A DNA stretch of 64,000 bases from the NCBI RefSeq assembly GCF_021462225.1, contig NC_061800.1:10077002-10141001 (forward strand), read 5' to 3'. This stretch comes from Girardinichthys multiradiatus (taxonomy: Eukaryota > Chordata > Actinopteri > Cyprinodontiformes > Goodeidae). The notes under the pieces were generated by a model. It was not told the origin of the DNA and did no database searches. It saw only the letters and a program-made list of their open reading frames with translations. Numbering within the stretch: position 1 is the stretch's first letter; each line of letters opens with the position of its first letter. Position numbers and translations under genes: made by a program. Positions 34,151 through 44,745 of this stretch are shown one piece after another.

Positions 34151-36164
34151 ATGGATTTACAGGAGATTGATTGTGATCCTAGATTTAGAACACCTTTTCA
34201 TGTTTGATTGTTGGACCCAGCAGCTGCGGGAAAACCTTCTTTGTAAAATGTATTTAACAAAATTGTAATCATGTCATGGATGTTGCACCTGAATATATTG
34301 TATGGATTTACACTTCTTTTCAACCCATGTATGCTGAATTGCGGAAGATGAATAAAAATATTACCTTTGTGGAAGGATTGCCTCATTCTTTTTAAGATGA
34401 AAATCTGTTTCCTCCTGATCAGAATCATCTGATCATTCTAGACGATGTTATTGCCCAAGCCTCAGATGATGAAAACGTGATGAAAGTCTTTACCCAGTTT
34501 CATCACCATCGTAATATGAGCGTCATGATATTAACTCAGAATGTATTTCATCAGGGAAAGTACAGTCGCACCATCAGCCTGAACGCTGTTGGACCACTTG
34601 TTGCTGAGTATTGGACTATCTGCACGTTGTTGGACGTCACTGTGCCTCTCCAATGGCATCGGCCATTTTGTATCCAGGACAGCCCACTCCTACATATCCC
34701 ATCGAGCATTGCGACTGATATGACTGGGCGTCCCAAGTATGACGTCACAAGACGCTATATATGAAGGCGCTCACTTTGAAGGCGCTCACTTTGTCCGGTT
34801 CCTAGCAGAAGGCTAGGACTGAAGTGCGCCACTTCAAGAGAAGAGCTCTTTGCAGAGTTCATTCATTCTCTCTCATTGGACAACGAACAATTCATAACTG
34901 AGGTTTCTGGACTAGGAAGGCCAGAAATTTCACTTTGCCGATCGAAGACGTGAGTTTAACACGTAACTAAAAACACGGAGTTTGAGGAAACGAACCGCCA
35001 CCGTGTTTTCATCACAAGTCGACTTTGATGGTCAGATCATATTTTTCCTTTTCGTCAAGAAGGCCAAAGGACGGGGACTGACCGCTTTCCTGGAGTTGAG
35101 CTGCGGACGCGCACAACGCTTCAACCCCCCCCTCTTTCCCTCTCACTCGCTGCCCCAGAAGAAGCTTCACCAAGTAAAACCCATCCTTTATTTTTATTTC
35201 TTTATTAGAAGGCCTGGGCAGGGTCAGAGGTTGTAGAGCGATCAGAATCGCTAGTTAGGATCTCATGTGTTCTGAATGATATGTGCATGTAACCTTGCTT
35301 ATTGGAACTTTGATGTGTCGTGTTGATGTATGAAGCTAGCTGTGTATGTGCTAGCTCTGTGCATGTATTACCACCTGAGAGCCAATGCAGGTGTGTAGTA
35401 AGACTGCACTGTTAAAATCACCTCATGGTGAAATTCTCCATTTCCCTTTCATCTCCAATCTCACTGCTCGCTAGCTTGCTGCCAAAAGCTTTATAACTCT
35501 GGTTGATTCAACACCCACTGCTGTTTTCTTTATTTTTGCTTAGTTAGATGTGTTACCCTTGTTATGTAGAATTTTACATGTTGAGTAGGTGAAGATTAAT
35601 AAATATTCACATAGATAAAGAGAGAGCGTTCTGTGTTCAATGTGTGCAAAAAGTGATTTGTCAGTCAAGATAAGGTTAAAGTTCCACACCTTTCAGTAGA
35701 AACGGTCGATTAAACAGTGACATCTCCGGCAATAGTTATTAATTATTACGGAGTATTTAACGGTTGTAATTGTCAAAGGCGTTGAGCCGCAATTACAACA
35801 CCAGAAACATCTCTGGTCTCAATTCATAAATGAGGATTTTGGTTAAAAAATTGATTTTGTCAAATTATGATTTGTAATTATAATTATTGATCAAGATTAA
35901 TCAATCAATAATCATAACCCCAACAACGCTAATTATATGGTGTTGTTTAAAAACCCGAGAGATAAATTCCAGCTGAAAATACTGGCCCGCCAAATGTTTC
36001 TGTCTCGAAAAGGGTTCTTCCTGGAATGTTTTGAAGATGCAACGAGAGAAGCTCATGGGTATTTAATCATCGATTTTACACCTACATGCCCAGAACATTT
36101 CAGACTGAGAACGGGGATACTTCCTCACCGGTGGCCTGCTGTGTACGTACCCACAACAAAGTAA
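34151..36164 (+). pseudogene. Polinton packaging ATPase
   Basis: FtsK/HerA-type ATPase that pumps DNA into capsids in this lineage. ATG 34151 opens MDLQEIDCDPRFRTPF; after a frameshift near 34205 the Walker A GPSSCGKT is readable (about 34212-34235). Walker B LIILDD is at about 34423-34440, with TQFHHHRNMSVMILTQN at 34494-34545, a sensor-like region. In-frame stops near 34252 and 34394. A solo LTR is inserted at 34587-35925 and the C-terminal part resumes at 35930 (NYMVLFKNPRDKFQLKI) to the stop at 36162-36164. The product would be about 250 residues if unbroken. Confidence 0.88.
34587..35925 (+). mobile_element. Solo LTR in the ATPase gene
   Basis: 1339 bp, TGTTGGACC to CCCCAACA, with the 4-bp duplication ACGC (34583-34586 and 35926-35929). 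It contains TATATATG (about 34755) and AATAAA (about 35599) in plus orientation. A 4-bp duplication fits gammaretrovirus-like integrases. Confidence 0.75.
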
Positions 36165-36170
36165 GTCATC

Positions 36171-36512
36171 ATGTCTGCGCGTATAAAAAGGAATGCCCCA
36201 TTATTCAGAGCTTTGTACCAGGCCTGTCCATAGAAACGCAAGGCTTTTCTCGCACACTGCTCACCCGACTTTCTTCAGGCTCTGTGTGAGATTGCTCTGA
36301 ATATTTTAAAAGGTAACATTAAACTATCGCCCTCTCAACACCGACAATTGAAGAAACAAAGAAAAATCATCAGATTGTTGGGTGATAAAAACACCGGTAT
36401 CAAGCGTAAGCAGTTGGCACTCAAGAGTCAAGGAGGTGGTTTTATTCTCCCCATCTTAACGGCTCTTGCTCCCTTGATCGGTGATCTAGTGGGTGGTATA
36501 ATCAGGAGATAA
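36171..36512 (+). pseudogene. Polinton small basic protein with hydrophobic tail
   Basis: From ATG 36171, MSARIKRNAPLFRALYQACP then a TAG (36231-36233) and on to TAA 36510-36512; 113 codons. The middle is Lys/Arg-rich (RQLKKQRKIIRLL) and the end (ILPILTALAPLIGDLVGGI) is hydrophobic, a layout like small DNA-condensing or membrane-active capsid proteins of adenovirus/Polinton type. The function is inferred from layout only. The stop codon overlaps the next gene's start by one base. Confidence 0.6.
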
Positions 36513-36890
36513 TGTCTCTCAGAACATCGCAGAAGATGCTTCTCATTTCCCCTCATCAATTCAAGCATCTGACCCAATCAGAAACATCCATCAGACAGAC
36601 GGCGGAGAATTTGGATGCTGAAATGAGAGCGATATTAAATGAGCCCGGTTTGACTTCTTATGAAAAAATCAAGAAATACGATGCGCTTTTGCAGAGGTAT
36701 CTGACTCTACTCAAGCAAGTTGTGAAAGAAGAACAGCGGGTGAGTTTGACGCTGCAGCGTGACACAGAGGTTCCTGAGCATGAGCGGTCCCAAGAAAAAG
36801 AAGGCCCGGGGCAGGACGAGGCCCCTAAGGATCAGGTTGTTACGGATGTACTGAAAAGCCTACCGAAGCATAACCGTAAAATGCTGAGTA
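36512..36890 (+). pseudogene. Polinton coiled-coil protein, cut by Tc1
   Basis: ATG 36512 opens MSLRTSQKMLLISPHQF, followed by a helical, charged region (residues about 20-75: AENLDAEMRAILNEP, YEKIKKYDALLQRYL) and an acidic/Gln-rich tail. The Tc1 copy begins at 36891 inside the gene and the reading frame ends a few codons into it. The downstream remainder after 38350 is A-rich and not clearly open. Family not named; position next to capsid genes suggests a structural or assembly role. Confidence 0.55.
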
Positions 36891-38348
36891 CATACAGCTC
36901 ATGAAAACCCAAAATCCCTATCTCACAAAATTAGCATATTTCATCCGACCAATTAAAGAAAAGTGTTTTTAATACAAAAAACGTCAACCTTCAAATAATC
37001 ATGTACAGTTATGCACTCAATACTTGGTCGGGAATCCTTTTGCAGAAATGACTGCTTCAATGCGGCGTGGCATGGAGGCAATCAGCCTGTGGCACTGCTG
37101 AGGTCTTATGGAGGCCCAGGATGCTTCGATAGCGGCCTTTAGCTCATCCAGAGTGTTGGGTCTTGAGTCTCTCAACGTTCTCTTCACAATATCCCACAGA
37201 TTCTCTATGGGGTTCAGGTCAGGAGAGTTGGCAGGCCAATTGAGCACAGTGATACCATGGTCAGTAAACCATTTACCAGTGGTTTTGGCACTGTGAGAAG
37301 GTGCCAGGTCATGCTGAAAAATTAAATCTTCATCTCCATAAAGCTTTTCAGCAGATGGAAGCATGAAGTGCTCCAAAATCTCCTGATAGCTAGCTGCATT
37401 GACCCTGCCCTTGATAAAACACAGTGGACCAACACCAGCAGCTGACACGGCACCCCAGACCATCACTGACTGCGGGTACTTGACACTGGACTTCTGGCAT
37501 TTTGGCATTTCCTTCTCCCCAGTCTTCCTCCAAACTCTGGCACCTTGATTTCCGATTGACATGCAGAATTTGCTTTCATCCGAAAAAAGTACTTTGGACC
37601 ACTGAGCAACAGTCCAGTGCTGCTTCTCTGTAGCCCAGGTCCGGCGCTTCTGCCGCTGTTTCTGGTTCAAAAGTGGCTTGACCTGGGGAATGCGGCACCT
37701 GTAGCCCATTTCCTGCACACGCCTGTGCACTGTGGCTCTGGATGTTTCTGCTCCAGACTCAGTCCACTGCTTCGCAGGTCCCCCAAGGTCTGGAATCGGC
37801 CCTTCTCCACAATCTTTCTCAGGGTCCGGTCACCTCTTCTCGTTGTGCAGCGTTTTCTGACACACTTTTTCCTTCCCACAGACTTCCCACTGAGGTGCCT
37901 TGATACAGCACTCTGGGAACAGCCTATTCATTCAGAAATTTCTTTCTGTGTCTTACCCTCTTGCTTGAGGGTGTCAATAGTGGCCTTCTGGACAGCAGTC
38001 AGGTCGGCAGTCTTACCCATGATTGGGGTTTTGAGTGATGAACCAGGCTGGGAGATTTAAAGGCCTCAGGAATCTTTTGCAGGTGTTTAGAGTTAACTCG
38101 TTGATTCAGATAATTAGGTTCATAGCTTGTTTAGAGACCCTTTTAATTATATGCTAATTTTGTGAGATAGGAATTTTGGGTTTTCATGAGCTGTATGCCA
38201 AAATCATCTGTATTAAGACAATAAAAGACCTGAAATATTTCAGTTAGTGTGCAATGAATCTAAAATATATGAATGTTAAATTTTCATCATGACATTATGG
38301 AAAATAATGAACTTCATCACAATATTCTAATATTTTGAGAAGGACCTG
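36891..38348 (-). mobile_element. Tc1-like transposon, copy 2, left repeat deleted
   Basis: Right end AAGGACCTG (38348) followed by TA; left edge CATACAGCTC lies inside the normal terminal repeat, so about 145 bp are missing there although TA still precedes it (36889-36890). The host gene at the insertion site continues on both sides. Same family as 6064-7631. Confidence 0.85.
37017..38020 (-). pseudogene. Tc1-like transposase, frameshifted
   Basis: The intact 3' part (37017-37730, 237 codons) has FSDESKF, FQHDLAPSHS and SPDLNPIENLW. Upstream, a 1-base deletion at about 37773 shifts the frame, and a CGA-to-TGA change at about 37928-37930 (in the HTH helix) stops it. The linker missing from copy 1 is present here. 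The start would be ATG 38020-38018. Confidence 0.85.
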
Positions 38349-38394
38349 TATTAAATCATAAGAAAAAAAAAACAATGAAACAAAAAATGACAAT

Positions 38395-38935
38395 TTAAAT
38401 TCCATAACAATCCAGAAACATCTCCAAAGAGCATGTTCCGTTAGTATAAAATGTCCAACTTTGATTAATGACACATTTCTGATATTTTTTCACAAAGTTA
38501 GATACCATTAAATCATTCTTAATCACATCTCGGTGTATTTTGACAACACTTGCTGCAGTGATAATCCGCACGCTCTATGACATAGATAAAAAATGCAGTG
38601 GTGACTGCACACAGTGGACAGAGTGTTTTGAAGCTGATTATTATGATACAATATTTTTGAGGATCTGTCTTCTAAAAATGTTACGATGCTTGACGGGTAG
38701 AACTCGAAATCCGGAGAGAATCCATAAGAGTCAAAAAAGCTGGATTGACCATTCTCATCCAAAGTCAGAGCTAACCAGTGTACTCCCGGCATGTGTGAAG
38801 GATGTGTGTTCACAATAAAGTAGGCCGGCCCTGGGAATTGTCAGCTAGCAGCGGCAGCTGGTCGCACGGCCATACACCGCAAAACAAATCTCCCAGCAGA
38901 TGATGCAGCAGGTTCTCAATTTCATGATTATTCAT
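38395..38935 (-). pseudogene. Polinton adenain-like cysteine protease
   Basis: Ulp1/adenain-type protease that matures capsid proteins. GVHWLALTL holds the catalytic His, FFDSYGF the acidic residue, and VCSHHCIFYLCH the Cys (the usual CGHHC is CSHHC here, a Gly-to-Ser change beside the site). The start is ATG 38935 (MNNHEIENLLHH). Two single-base frameshifts, near 38828 and near 38528, split the frame; the true stop is 38395-38397. Length about 180 codons, normal for the family. Confidence 0.85.
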
Positions 38936-38946
38936 GTCTGATTAGA

Positions 38947-40228
38947 TTAATAATAATCCACCTGCACACGCCTCTTTGAATCAATCTCTAAAATAGAGTC
39001 ATAACAAGCGTAGATTATCAGCGTGGTGGTATGAGGCAACGGGTTTCTGAAACTCATTTCCAATCTTAAATGCCCACTGGAAACTGGAGATAGAGCATCT
39101 GTGTCCTCACCCGGGTTAAGATTAAATGCGAATAGAGAGTATCCTTGATTAAATTCCTGACGTGTTATACTCAGCGGAAGATCTTTTAGATGTCGTCCTG
39201 TAGCCGTAAACAAGTTGTAATACTCTCTCACTGAATTACCTTGGTTAAAAGTGGGTAGGAAGGCTTTAGGTGGAATTTGTCTGCCATCCTTACACAAAGC
39301 TAAATATTCCATATCAAAATGATTAAAGTCAAACGGATTGAGATCGCGTGTTCCTATAAAAGCGTCATGATCCAGTAATGCCTAAGAAAAGATTCTCTTG
39401 GGTGCACACCCATGAATTTTCAGGGATGGAATATGTTTTTACATTCACACGTGAAAGTGGATAGAGAGCATTTGCTTTCATTAAAGCTGAAGCGTGCCCC
39501 AATTGAACGGCTGGAGAGACGGTAACTTTTTTGATGAAAAGAGAGGCTCCTAATATCCTAAGTTTGTAAGTGGAGTCTCTTGCTGTCATGAGACAAAAGG
39601 CATCATTGGCTCTTGTAAGTTTAATTTTGAGGTCAACAGAGTTTAAAAGAAGTCTCTCACAGAAAAATATGTCTGCATGCAGGGGGCCTAGGAAATGTAC
39701 CTCCCTGGAATTTGCCGTAAAGCCTGCTCTGCTGTTAAGACCTTGGTTAGGGTCGTTAGTTATAACAATAGAGTTCAGAACCCCGGCTGTGTCTTTATAA
39801 AAAAGACCAGAGCTAAACTGGCTTTTTAAAGAATCCTCTGAAAAGTTTAACAATGTCTCAATCATGGCTCTATATGGATGGGTGGCGCTGGATTGTGAAA
39901 TCAATCAATCTCCGAGAGTGACGTCACACTGACTGAAGATGGTGTTTAACGGGTAGTTGATGAGCCCTACAGGTGCATCATCCGGCAGGTTTGTTCCATC
40001 CTCGTTAGTAATTTTCACTCTGAGATGCAACAGCGTATCGTTGAGATCCAGATACTTTTCTCCGTCTCCCGGAATGAAAAACTCGATCAGGCCTCCATCG
40101 GTGATTGCAGATAAAGGCTGGATCTCGGTGTAAATTTTATCTTCGATCGATAGCTGCGTCATTGGGGCAGAAAATAAGTCCAGCTCTGCTAGCGTGCACT
40201 CTGATGATTTGTTATGTAAAAGAGCCAT
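38947..40228 (-). pseudogene. Polinton major capsid protein
   Basis: Double jelly-roll major capsid protein. Three open pieces follow one another: 40228-39905 (MALLHNKSSECTLAELDLFS), 39904-39365 (SATHPYRAMIETLLNFSED) and 39312-38947 (MEYLALCKDGRQIP to VQVDYY). The first join is a single CGA-to-TGA change after TLGD. The second is a deletion of several codons with a frameshift around 39315-39375. About 420 codons in total. The similarity to fish Polinton capsid genes is recognised by motif, not by search. Confidence 0.82.
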
Positions 40229-40308
40229 TATTTAAATATATCAAAACTTGCGGAAGACTTCCGTCCTCTTCGTTTGCCAGCTGCAACTGATCTCCTTTTT
40301 TGTGTTTG

Positions 40309-40675
40309 TCATTGTTTTTTAACCATCCTTAAACGATAACCAGGAGATCTTGTTCTGGGTCTTTTGGATAAAACCATAATTCCTGAACCTTCTTGACCTT
40401 CGGTGTGTGTAGAACCATTAATTTTACTCACGGCTCTACCTATGACATCCGAAGCGATATTTGATGCAGCCGTTTTAAGATGGGGTTTTGCAATAGCAAA
40501 TCCTTTTTTAACCAGAGGGGATACGAAGCAGAATAATTTTGAAAATAATGATCCAATTCCGCATCCATACATTACCGGAGCCCCATAAAAACCTGGCAGA
40601 TTACCTACCGCCTGATTGACTTACATAGTAATTTACAAAGCGATTTGGATCACGTCTCAGACTTAGCTGTGCCAT
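40309..40675 (-). pseudogene. Polinton minor virion protein (pVI/pX-like)
   Basis: ATG 40675 opens MAQLSLRRDPNRFVNYYV; a 4-base insertion near 40606-40609 shifts the frame, and it continues as MYGCGIGSLFSKLFCF to a basic end RSPGYRLRMVKKQ (stop 40309-40311). The hydrophobic/amphipathic N-terminal and basic C-terminal layout suits a minor capsid protein such as adenovirus pVI or pX. Assignment by layout and position. Confidence 0.6.
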
Positions 40676-40837
40676 GTTCTCTCTTGCCTGCTTGATGCAG
40701 TGTTGAAGGACCAGGGTAATATGAATGATAACCAATCAGTCTTAGAGGTTATATATATCTCTGGAATAGTTTATACAAATAAAATGTATCTCAGGCTACG
40801 TTGTGATATCACCGGTCTGAAGTATAGTCTTCACTTC

Positions 40838-40884
40838 AATTTAATTCAAAAATACTTTATTAATCCCAAAGGGAAATTAAATGT
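40838..40884 (-). repeat. LINE 3'-end fragment in the penton gene
   Basis: TTAATCCCAAAGGGAAATTA plus the AAATACTTT stretch matches the LINE tail at 48655-48705. It replaces the C-terminal end of the penton gene. Confidence 0.7.
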
Positions 40885-41601
40885 ATTTAAATTGATGATG
40901 GTCTTTCCGTAGACAAAATTTACAGGAACGTTTTGGTCTATATTGATATTTTCAATATGTCTTCTGGAAACTGGAAGGTAGTGGTTAAACGTCAGAGTAA
41001 CCATATCACTGAAGTCGCCATGTACTTTGACGGTCCGCAGTAAAGGTGCAAAAGTGTCGCCTACTATTTGCGAGCAGACCACGTCGCTGTAGCAGTATAG
41101 GTGATAGAAACCAGCCTTTATATCTGCTGGAAAACGAGCCAGTTTTGGTTCAGATACATGAATCCAATCCCCTGGTTTCACGCCCATCATATAAGCTAGA
41201 GTGCTGAAGAAGCGCATTTCATATGGACTGCTTGCTTGAAATGCAAATCTCTTTTGAACTTTGCTGAATTTAATGCGGATACCCGAGTTCATTTTTTTGA
41301 AAAACAGTTCCATCTCTGTCTCGAGTTGAACGCTGTTATAGTAGCCACTTCTGATCCTTTGCGTATTGATCTCCACATCACCAATCTTCCTCCATTCAAA
41401 GTAGGCATCATGATACGGTATATTATGCCATGTATGAGGGTATGAAATCTTTGCTAATGCAACCATCCATTGGCCTTCTAAATCAATATGTTGAGCTAAA
41501 TTTACACGGAAACTCGAACTGGTATTATTTTTAAACACTTCCATGCTAGCGTTAGAGGGAAGGGTAACGTAAAAGCCATCATCCTCTACCTGACTGTTCA
41601 T
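40846..41601 (-). pseudogene. Polinton minor capsid/penton-like protein
   Basis: A 251-residue frame from ATG 41601 with single jelly-roll-like strands (SSSFRVNLAQHIDLEGQW, MVTLTFNHYLPVSRRHIENI). It is open for nearly its whole length, but the last residues (INLNTFNFPLGLIKYF) come from the inserted LINE tail. The gene's own end lies on the other side at about 40790-40838. In Polintons this protein forms the capsid vertices. One of the better preserved genes here. Confidence 0.7.
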
Positions 41602-41649
41602 GATAAGGTGTCAACTGTGAGGTTTAGTGCAAACCTTTTTTATACGTTT

Positions 41650-42697
41650 CAAAGTTCATAAAACCTGATCCAACTGTTGAATTTCTCAGGCTAGTTTTTC
41701 CAGCTTACAAAAACCTGTTTGACACCCTTGACTGTACGTTGTTTTAATATTTTTTCCACTTGATACATCTTGTTGTTAAATATTTTTACTTTTTGATGTT
41801 CCTCTGCGTAAAAGGAACCCTCGATAGGTTCTCCATCCAAATCTTTGAGTTTGTATACAGGTGGAGATCGGGGTATCCGCTCATACACTGTAAACACTTC
41901 ATCCATAAAACTCTGTTCGTATTTTTTGTCAAACACTCCACGGACCTTGGATATTCTGACAAGATCCCCTTGTTTAAACGTTATCACTGAGTCCTTGCAA
42001 TATCTGTTATACTTTGACATCATACAGATTCTGAAACACTTGAAAGGCATTTTCTGAGGTCACTTCAATAGGGCTCATTTTAATGCTGGAGTGGTGGGTA
42101 TGGTTGTAGCTTCTAGCTAGGTTTTGCAGGACATCAACGTACCGCCGGGTGTTGTTAGCTGTAAAATATCTCCACATCCTTGTTTTTAATGTGCGGTTAA
42201 ATCTCTCGACCACTGAAGCTTTTGCTTCACTTGCTGTCGCGAAATGTTCAATACCGTGTTTCTCCATTAAAACCTTAAATTTCTTGTTAAAAAATTATTT
42301 ACCGGCTGAAGTTTTTTGGGGATCTGACTTTCTTTAAAAACTGATTCAAATGCCTTTACCACCTCAGCGGCTGTTTTCCTCTTCAAAACTCGTACATACG
42401 CCCTTTTTGAAAAGATGTCAATAACGGTTAATAAATAATTATAACCATAATTTTCCTTGGCCAGAGCCTGCATGTCACAGAGGTCAGCCTGGAACTGCCT
42501 CAATGGTCTGGTGACAAAAACTCTATTTCTCTGGAACTTTATTCTTGCAGGTTTATGTAGAGTATAGGTATCTTCTCCTGATAAAAAATCTTTAACTTTT
42601 TCAACCGCAACCTTTCCCATTTCATCTTTTCCCTACTCAGCCTATCTACACCCCCAAAACTTCCCGGATTTGAAGGGCTATAATATACTTTCTTCAT
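41650..42697 (-). pseudogene. Polinton integrase
   Basis: Retroviral-type integrase used by Polintons. ATG 42697 (MKKVYYSPSNPGSFGGVDRL) then a frameshift at about 42620 to KVAVEKVKDFLSGEDTYTLH; the first catalytic Asp is in QADLCDM. The region with the second Asp is lost: after IPKKLQ the frame is scrambled (about 42270-42310). The Glu region follows in ASVVERFNRTLKTRMW. 42050-41691 carries the chromodomain-like end (GDLVRISKVRGVFDKKYEQS), with a stop before PEKFNSWI. Not functional. Confidence 0.85.
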
Positions 42698-42904
42698 CTA
42701 TCTATACTATCTTTGCCTTATGCTCACTCTGACGATTACGTGTTAAATAATGAGAAAAAAACACACCGGAGGGTAGATTTATCCCTTTTTTTATTTTATT
42801 TTTGTATTTAATAGTAAAAAGAAAAAAAGAAGAAAAATCATATAATGCAAATTAATTAAAGTACTGGAATACTAAAAATGATACAAGTCATCAAACATGT
42901 GAGA
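42698..42904. other. AT-rich gap between Polinton genes
   Basis: No coding capacity seen. Contains long T/A runs. Confidence 0.4.
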
Positions 42905-43635
42905 TCAATTTGTCAGTCCGTAGCACTCTGAAACAGAGTTAAGTTGTTTGAGGTGTTTCTCTTCGACCATGCGATCATAAACGTGCGCTATTGCACTGTG
43001 GATGCCTTGTACCGATTTCAGTTCATATAAAACCGTCTCTGCAATCGTTTTCACTCTGAGGTCATCCGCTTGTATGCGTCGAAGTATCAGAAGATTCTGA
43101 ATAGCAGGAACGAGTTTGGGGGTTACGAGTCGTCGTACGATGCGTTGAAAGTTGACTTGGTAATAATCCTCCCCCAATACCTCCAGGCATTGGTGCTGAC
43201 GCTGGCTCGGGTGGTTCGTTATGCACCCATAGCAGGTTTCTCTGAGATAGTTCAAAGAGGTTATGTTGAATAAATGAAGTATCGCTGTTTTCACCGTATT
43301 GATGAGAGTGGTTGAGAACCAACCGTCAATTTCGTCCCCTGGTTACTCTCATCCTCCGCTGAAGGCTGAGGGTCCTGCATTGGTTCCAGGGTTTGTGTAG
43401 GGGCTTTGGTAGAGGGTGAGTAGCTGGTAGCTACCTCATCCTCCACGACCACCTTCATGTCTTCAGGCAGGACATTCGCGTCTACTGACTCAGGCATGAA
43501 TAGCGGCGATGGTGAGTAGAGGTCTGGAGAAAGCGGATGATATGGTCCAATGTTGAAGCTTTCATTGTGCTCAGGAGAGAAGTGGATCTCTGCTCGGTGG
43601 TTGTAGAGATCCCTGTATGGTGTTGGCTCACTCAT
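42905..43635 (-). pseudogene. Polinton unknown protein with Cys/His cluster
   Basis: ATG 43635 opens a Pro/Ser/Glu-rich N-terminus (about 115 residues). After a frameshift at about 43295 it continues as AILHLFNITSLNYLRETC, then CYGCITNHPSQRQHQC: two Cys three apart followed by two His and a Cys, a possible metal site. The C-terminal half is helical (RRLVTPKLVPAIQNLLILRR) to TAA/TGA near 42905. About 240 codons. I do not know the family; conserved position next to integrase suggests a Polinton gene. Confidence 0.55.
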
Positions 43636-43710
43636 TCTCAGGATTCGGTTCTCAGTGTCTGTGAGCTTGCTGTTATATATGTATATATATCATAGGAAGG
43701 GGGCGTGTCC

Positions 43711-44058
43711 TCAGAAGAGGGTTTGTTTTAGACGTAAAACAGGAAACATCAGCATTTTTTTCACTGACATGATATCGATCCAACTGCATGAGTTGTGGAA
43801 AAGGTCGAAAAGACGCTGTCCAATTTCACTCATCTTCTCTGCCCAAGCTTCAAACGGCAGAGCCAGCATTGTCTTGAATATGCCGCAGTCCTGATTGAAA
43901 GCCTCCAACACAAACAGATCTGAGGGGTTCGTCCGGTTGTTCCTGCGTCTGCTTGCCCGAAAAGACCAGCGACCATTTTCTGTGGTTTTTGACACCCACA
44001 CTGCGCTAAAGAGAGGTTCTATCTCAGCTATTTCAACATTGGATGGTATATGAAACAT
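43711..44058 (-). CDS. Polinton hypothetical protein, 115 residues
   Basis: Intact frame from MFHIPSNVEIAEIEP to LRLKQTLF. Basic centre (SRRRNNRTNPSD) and an amphipathic helix-like C-terminal half. No motif recognised. Lies between two unknown genes on the same strand, so probably co-expressed with them. Start and length plausible; coding confidence moderate. Confidence 0.5.
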   Translation of the reverse strand: MFHIPSNVEIAEIEPLFSAVWVSKTTENGRWSFRASRRRNNRTNPSDLFVLEAFNQDCGIFKTMLALPFEAWAEKMSEIGQRLFDLFHNSCSWIDIMSVKKMLMFPVLRLKQTLF

Positions 44059-44088
44059 TCTCGCCCGTTTTGCAGGTCGAGGAGACAG

Positions 44089-44703
44089 TTAATTTTCCTC
44101 TTCTTCTTCTTCCTCCCTCTCCTGCATTGAGACTGCTTCAGGGCTATCATTAAGGTGCGGGATTGCAAACCTTAACACAGCCCAGTTGCTGTGGGTGAGA
44201 GTCCACAGAGCCAATGATCCATTAAATACCTCGTCTTTATCCAATTGATACAGGCAAAGCTCTCCTATTTCATATATGAAAATGTAACCCCAGCTACCAC
44301 TTAGGCCATATGGCTCCAAAGACCATTCTTCCTGCAGAGTGTCGAACGGGGGTCTTTGTACCCTGCAGATGTAGTATGTTGATTTCTTAGGAGCATTCAA
44401 TTCACGGGATGAATGCTGGTAGACGGTCACTGGGGTTTCGCACAGAACTGACGTACCTCTTGGCCGACCCGAGGTCTGATTTTCAACCGTGGTTGTTGAA
44501 GTTGATGTTGGATCCTCATCATCGGTAGAGTATGTTATGACGGGAATTCCGATAGGTATCTCAGATGAGGAAGTAGATGATATAGATGATGCAGTTGCTT
44601 GTTCATCATCTTGGCACGCGTTGCGTTTCTCTTCTGCTTGATGATTAACTCTCTTAACTCTAGCCATTGCTGAACGGGTGTTCTTTTCCAACGAATGCTG
44701 CAT
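44089..44703 (-). CDS. Polinton hypothetical protein, 204 residues
   Basis: The frame from MQHSLEKNTRSAMARVKRVN has a Ser/Thr-rich linker (residues about 40-70), a globular part (YYICRVQRPPFDTLQEEW, YGLSGSWGYIFIYEIGEL) and a run of Glu at the end (EEEEEEEN). No family identified. It is the first gene of the minus-strand block; the CACACCCC repeats lie just upstream at 44746-45034. Confidence 0.5.
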   Translation of the reverse strand: MQHSLEKNTRSAMARVKRVNHQAEEKRNACQDDEQATASSISSTSSSEIPIGIPVITYSTDDEDPTSTSTTTVENQTSGRPRGTSVLCETPVTVYQHSSRELNAPKKSTYYICRVQRPPFDTLQEEWSLEPYGLSGSWGYIFIYEIGELCLYQLDKDEVFNGSLALWTLTHSNWAVLRFAIPHLNDSPEAVSMQEREEEEEEEN

Positions 44704-44745
44704 GTAGAGTGCAGAGTTTTATCCCTGTATTTAAAGTAAACACTA

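Larger units (their letters stand above)
31470..44703. mobile_element. Polinton/Maverick remnant
   Basis: In order: polymerase B, packaging ATPase, two small genes (plus strand), then protease, major capsid, minor capsid, penton-like protein, integrase and three unknown genes (minus strand). That gene set is diagnostic of Polintons. Nearly all genes carry frameshifts or stops, and three insertions lie inside: a fold-back element, a solo LTR and a Tc1 copy. No terminal inverted repeats were found, and the polymerase lacks its N-terminal two thirds, so the left part is gone. Confidence 0.9.
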
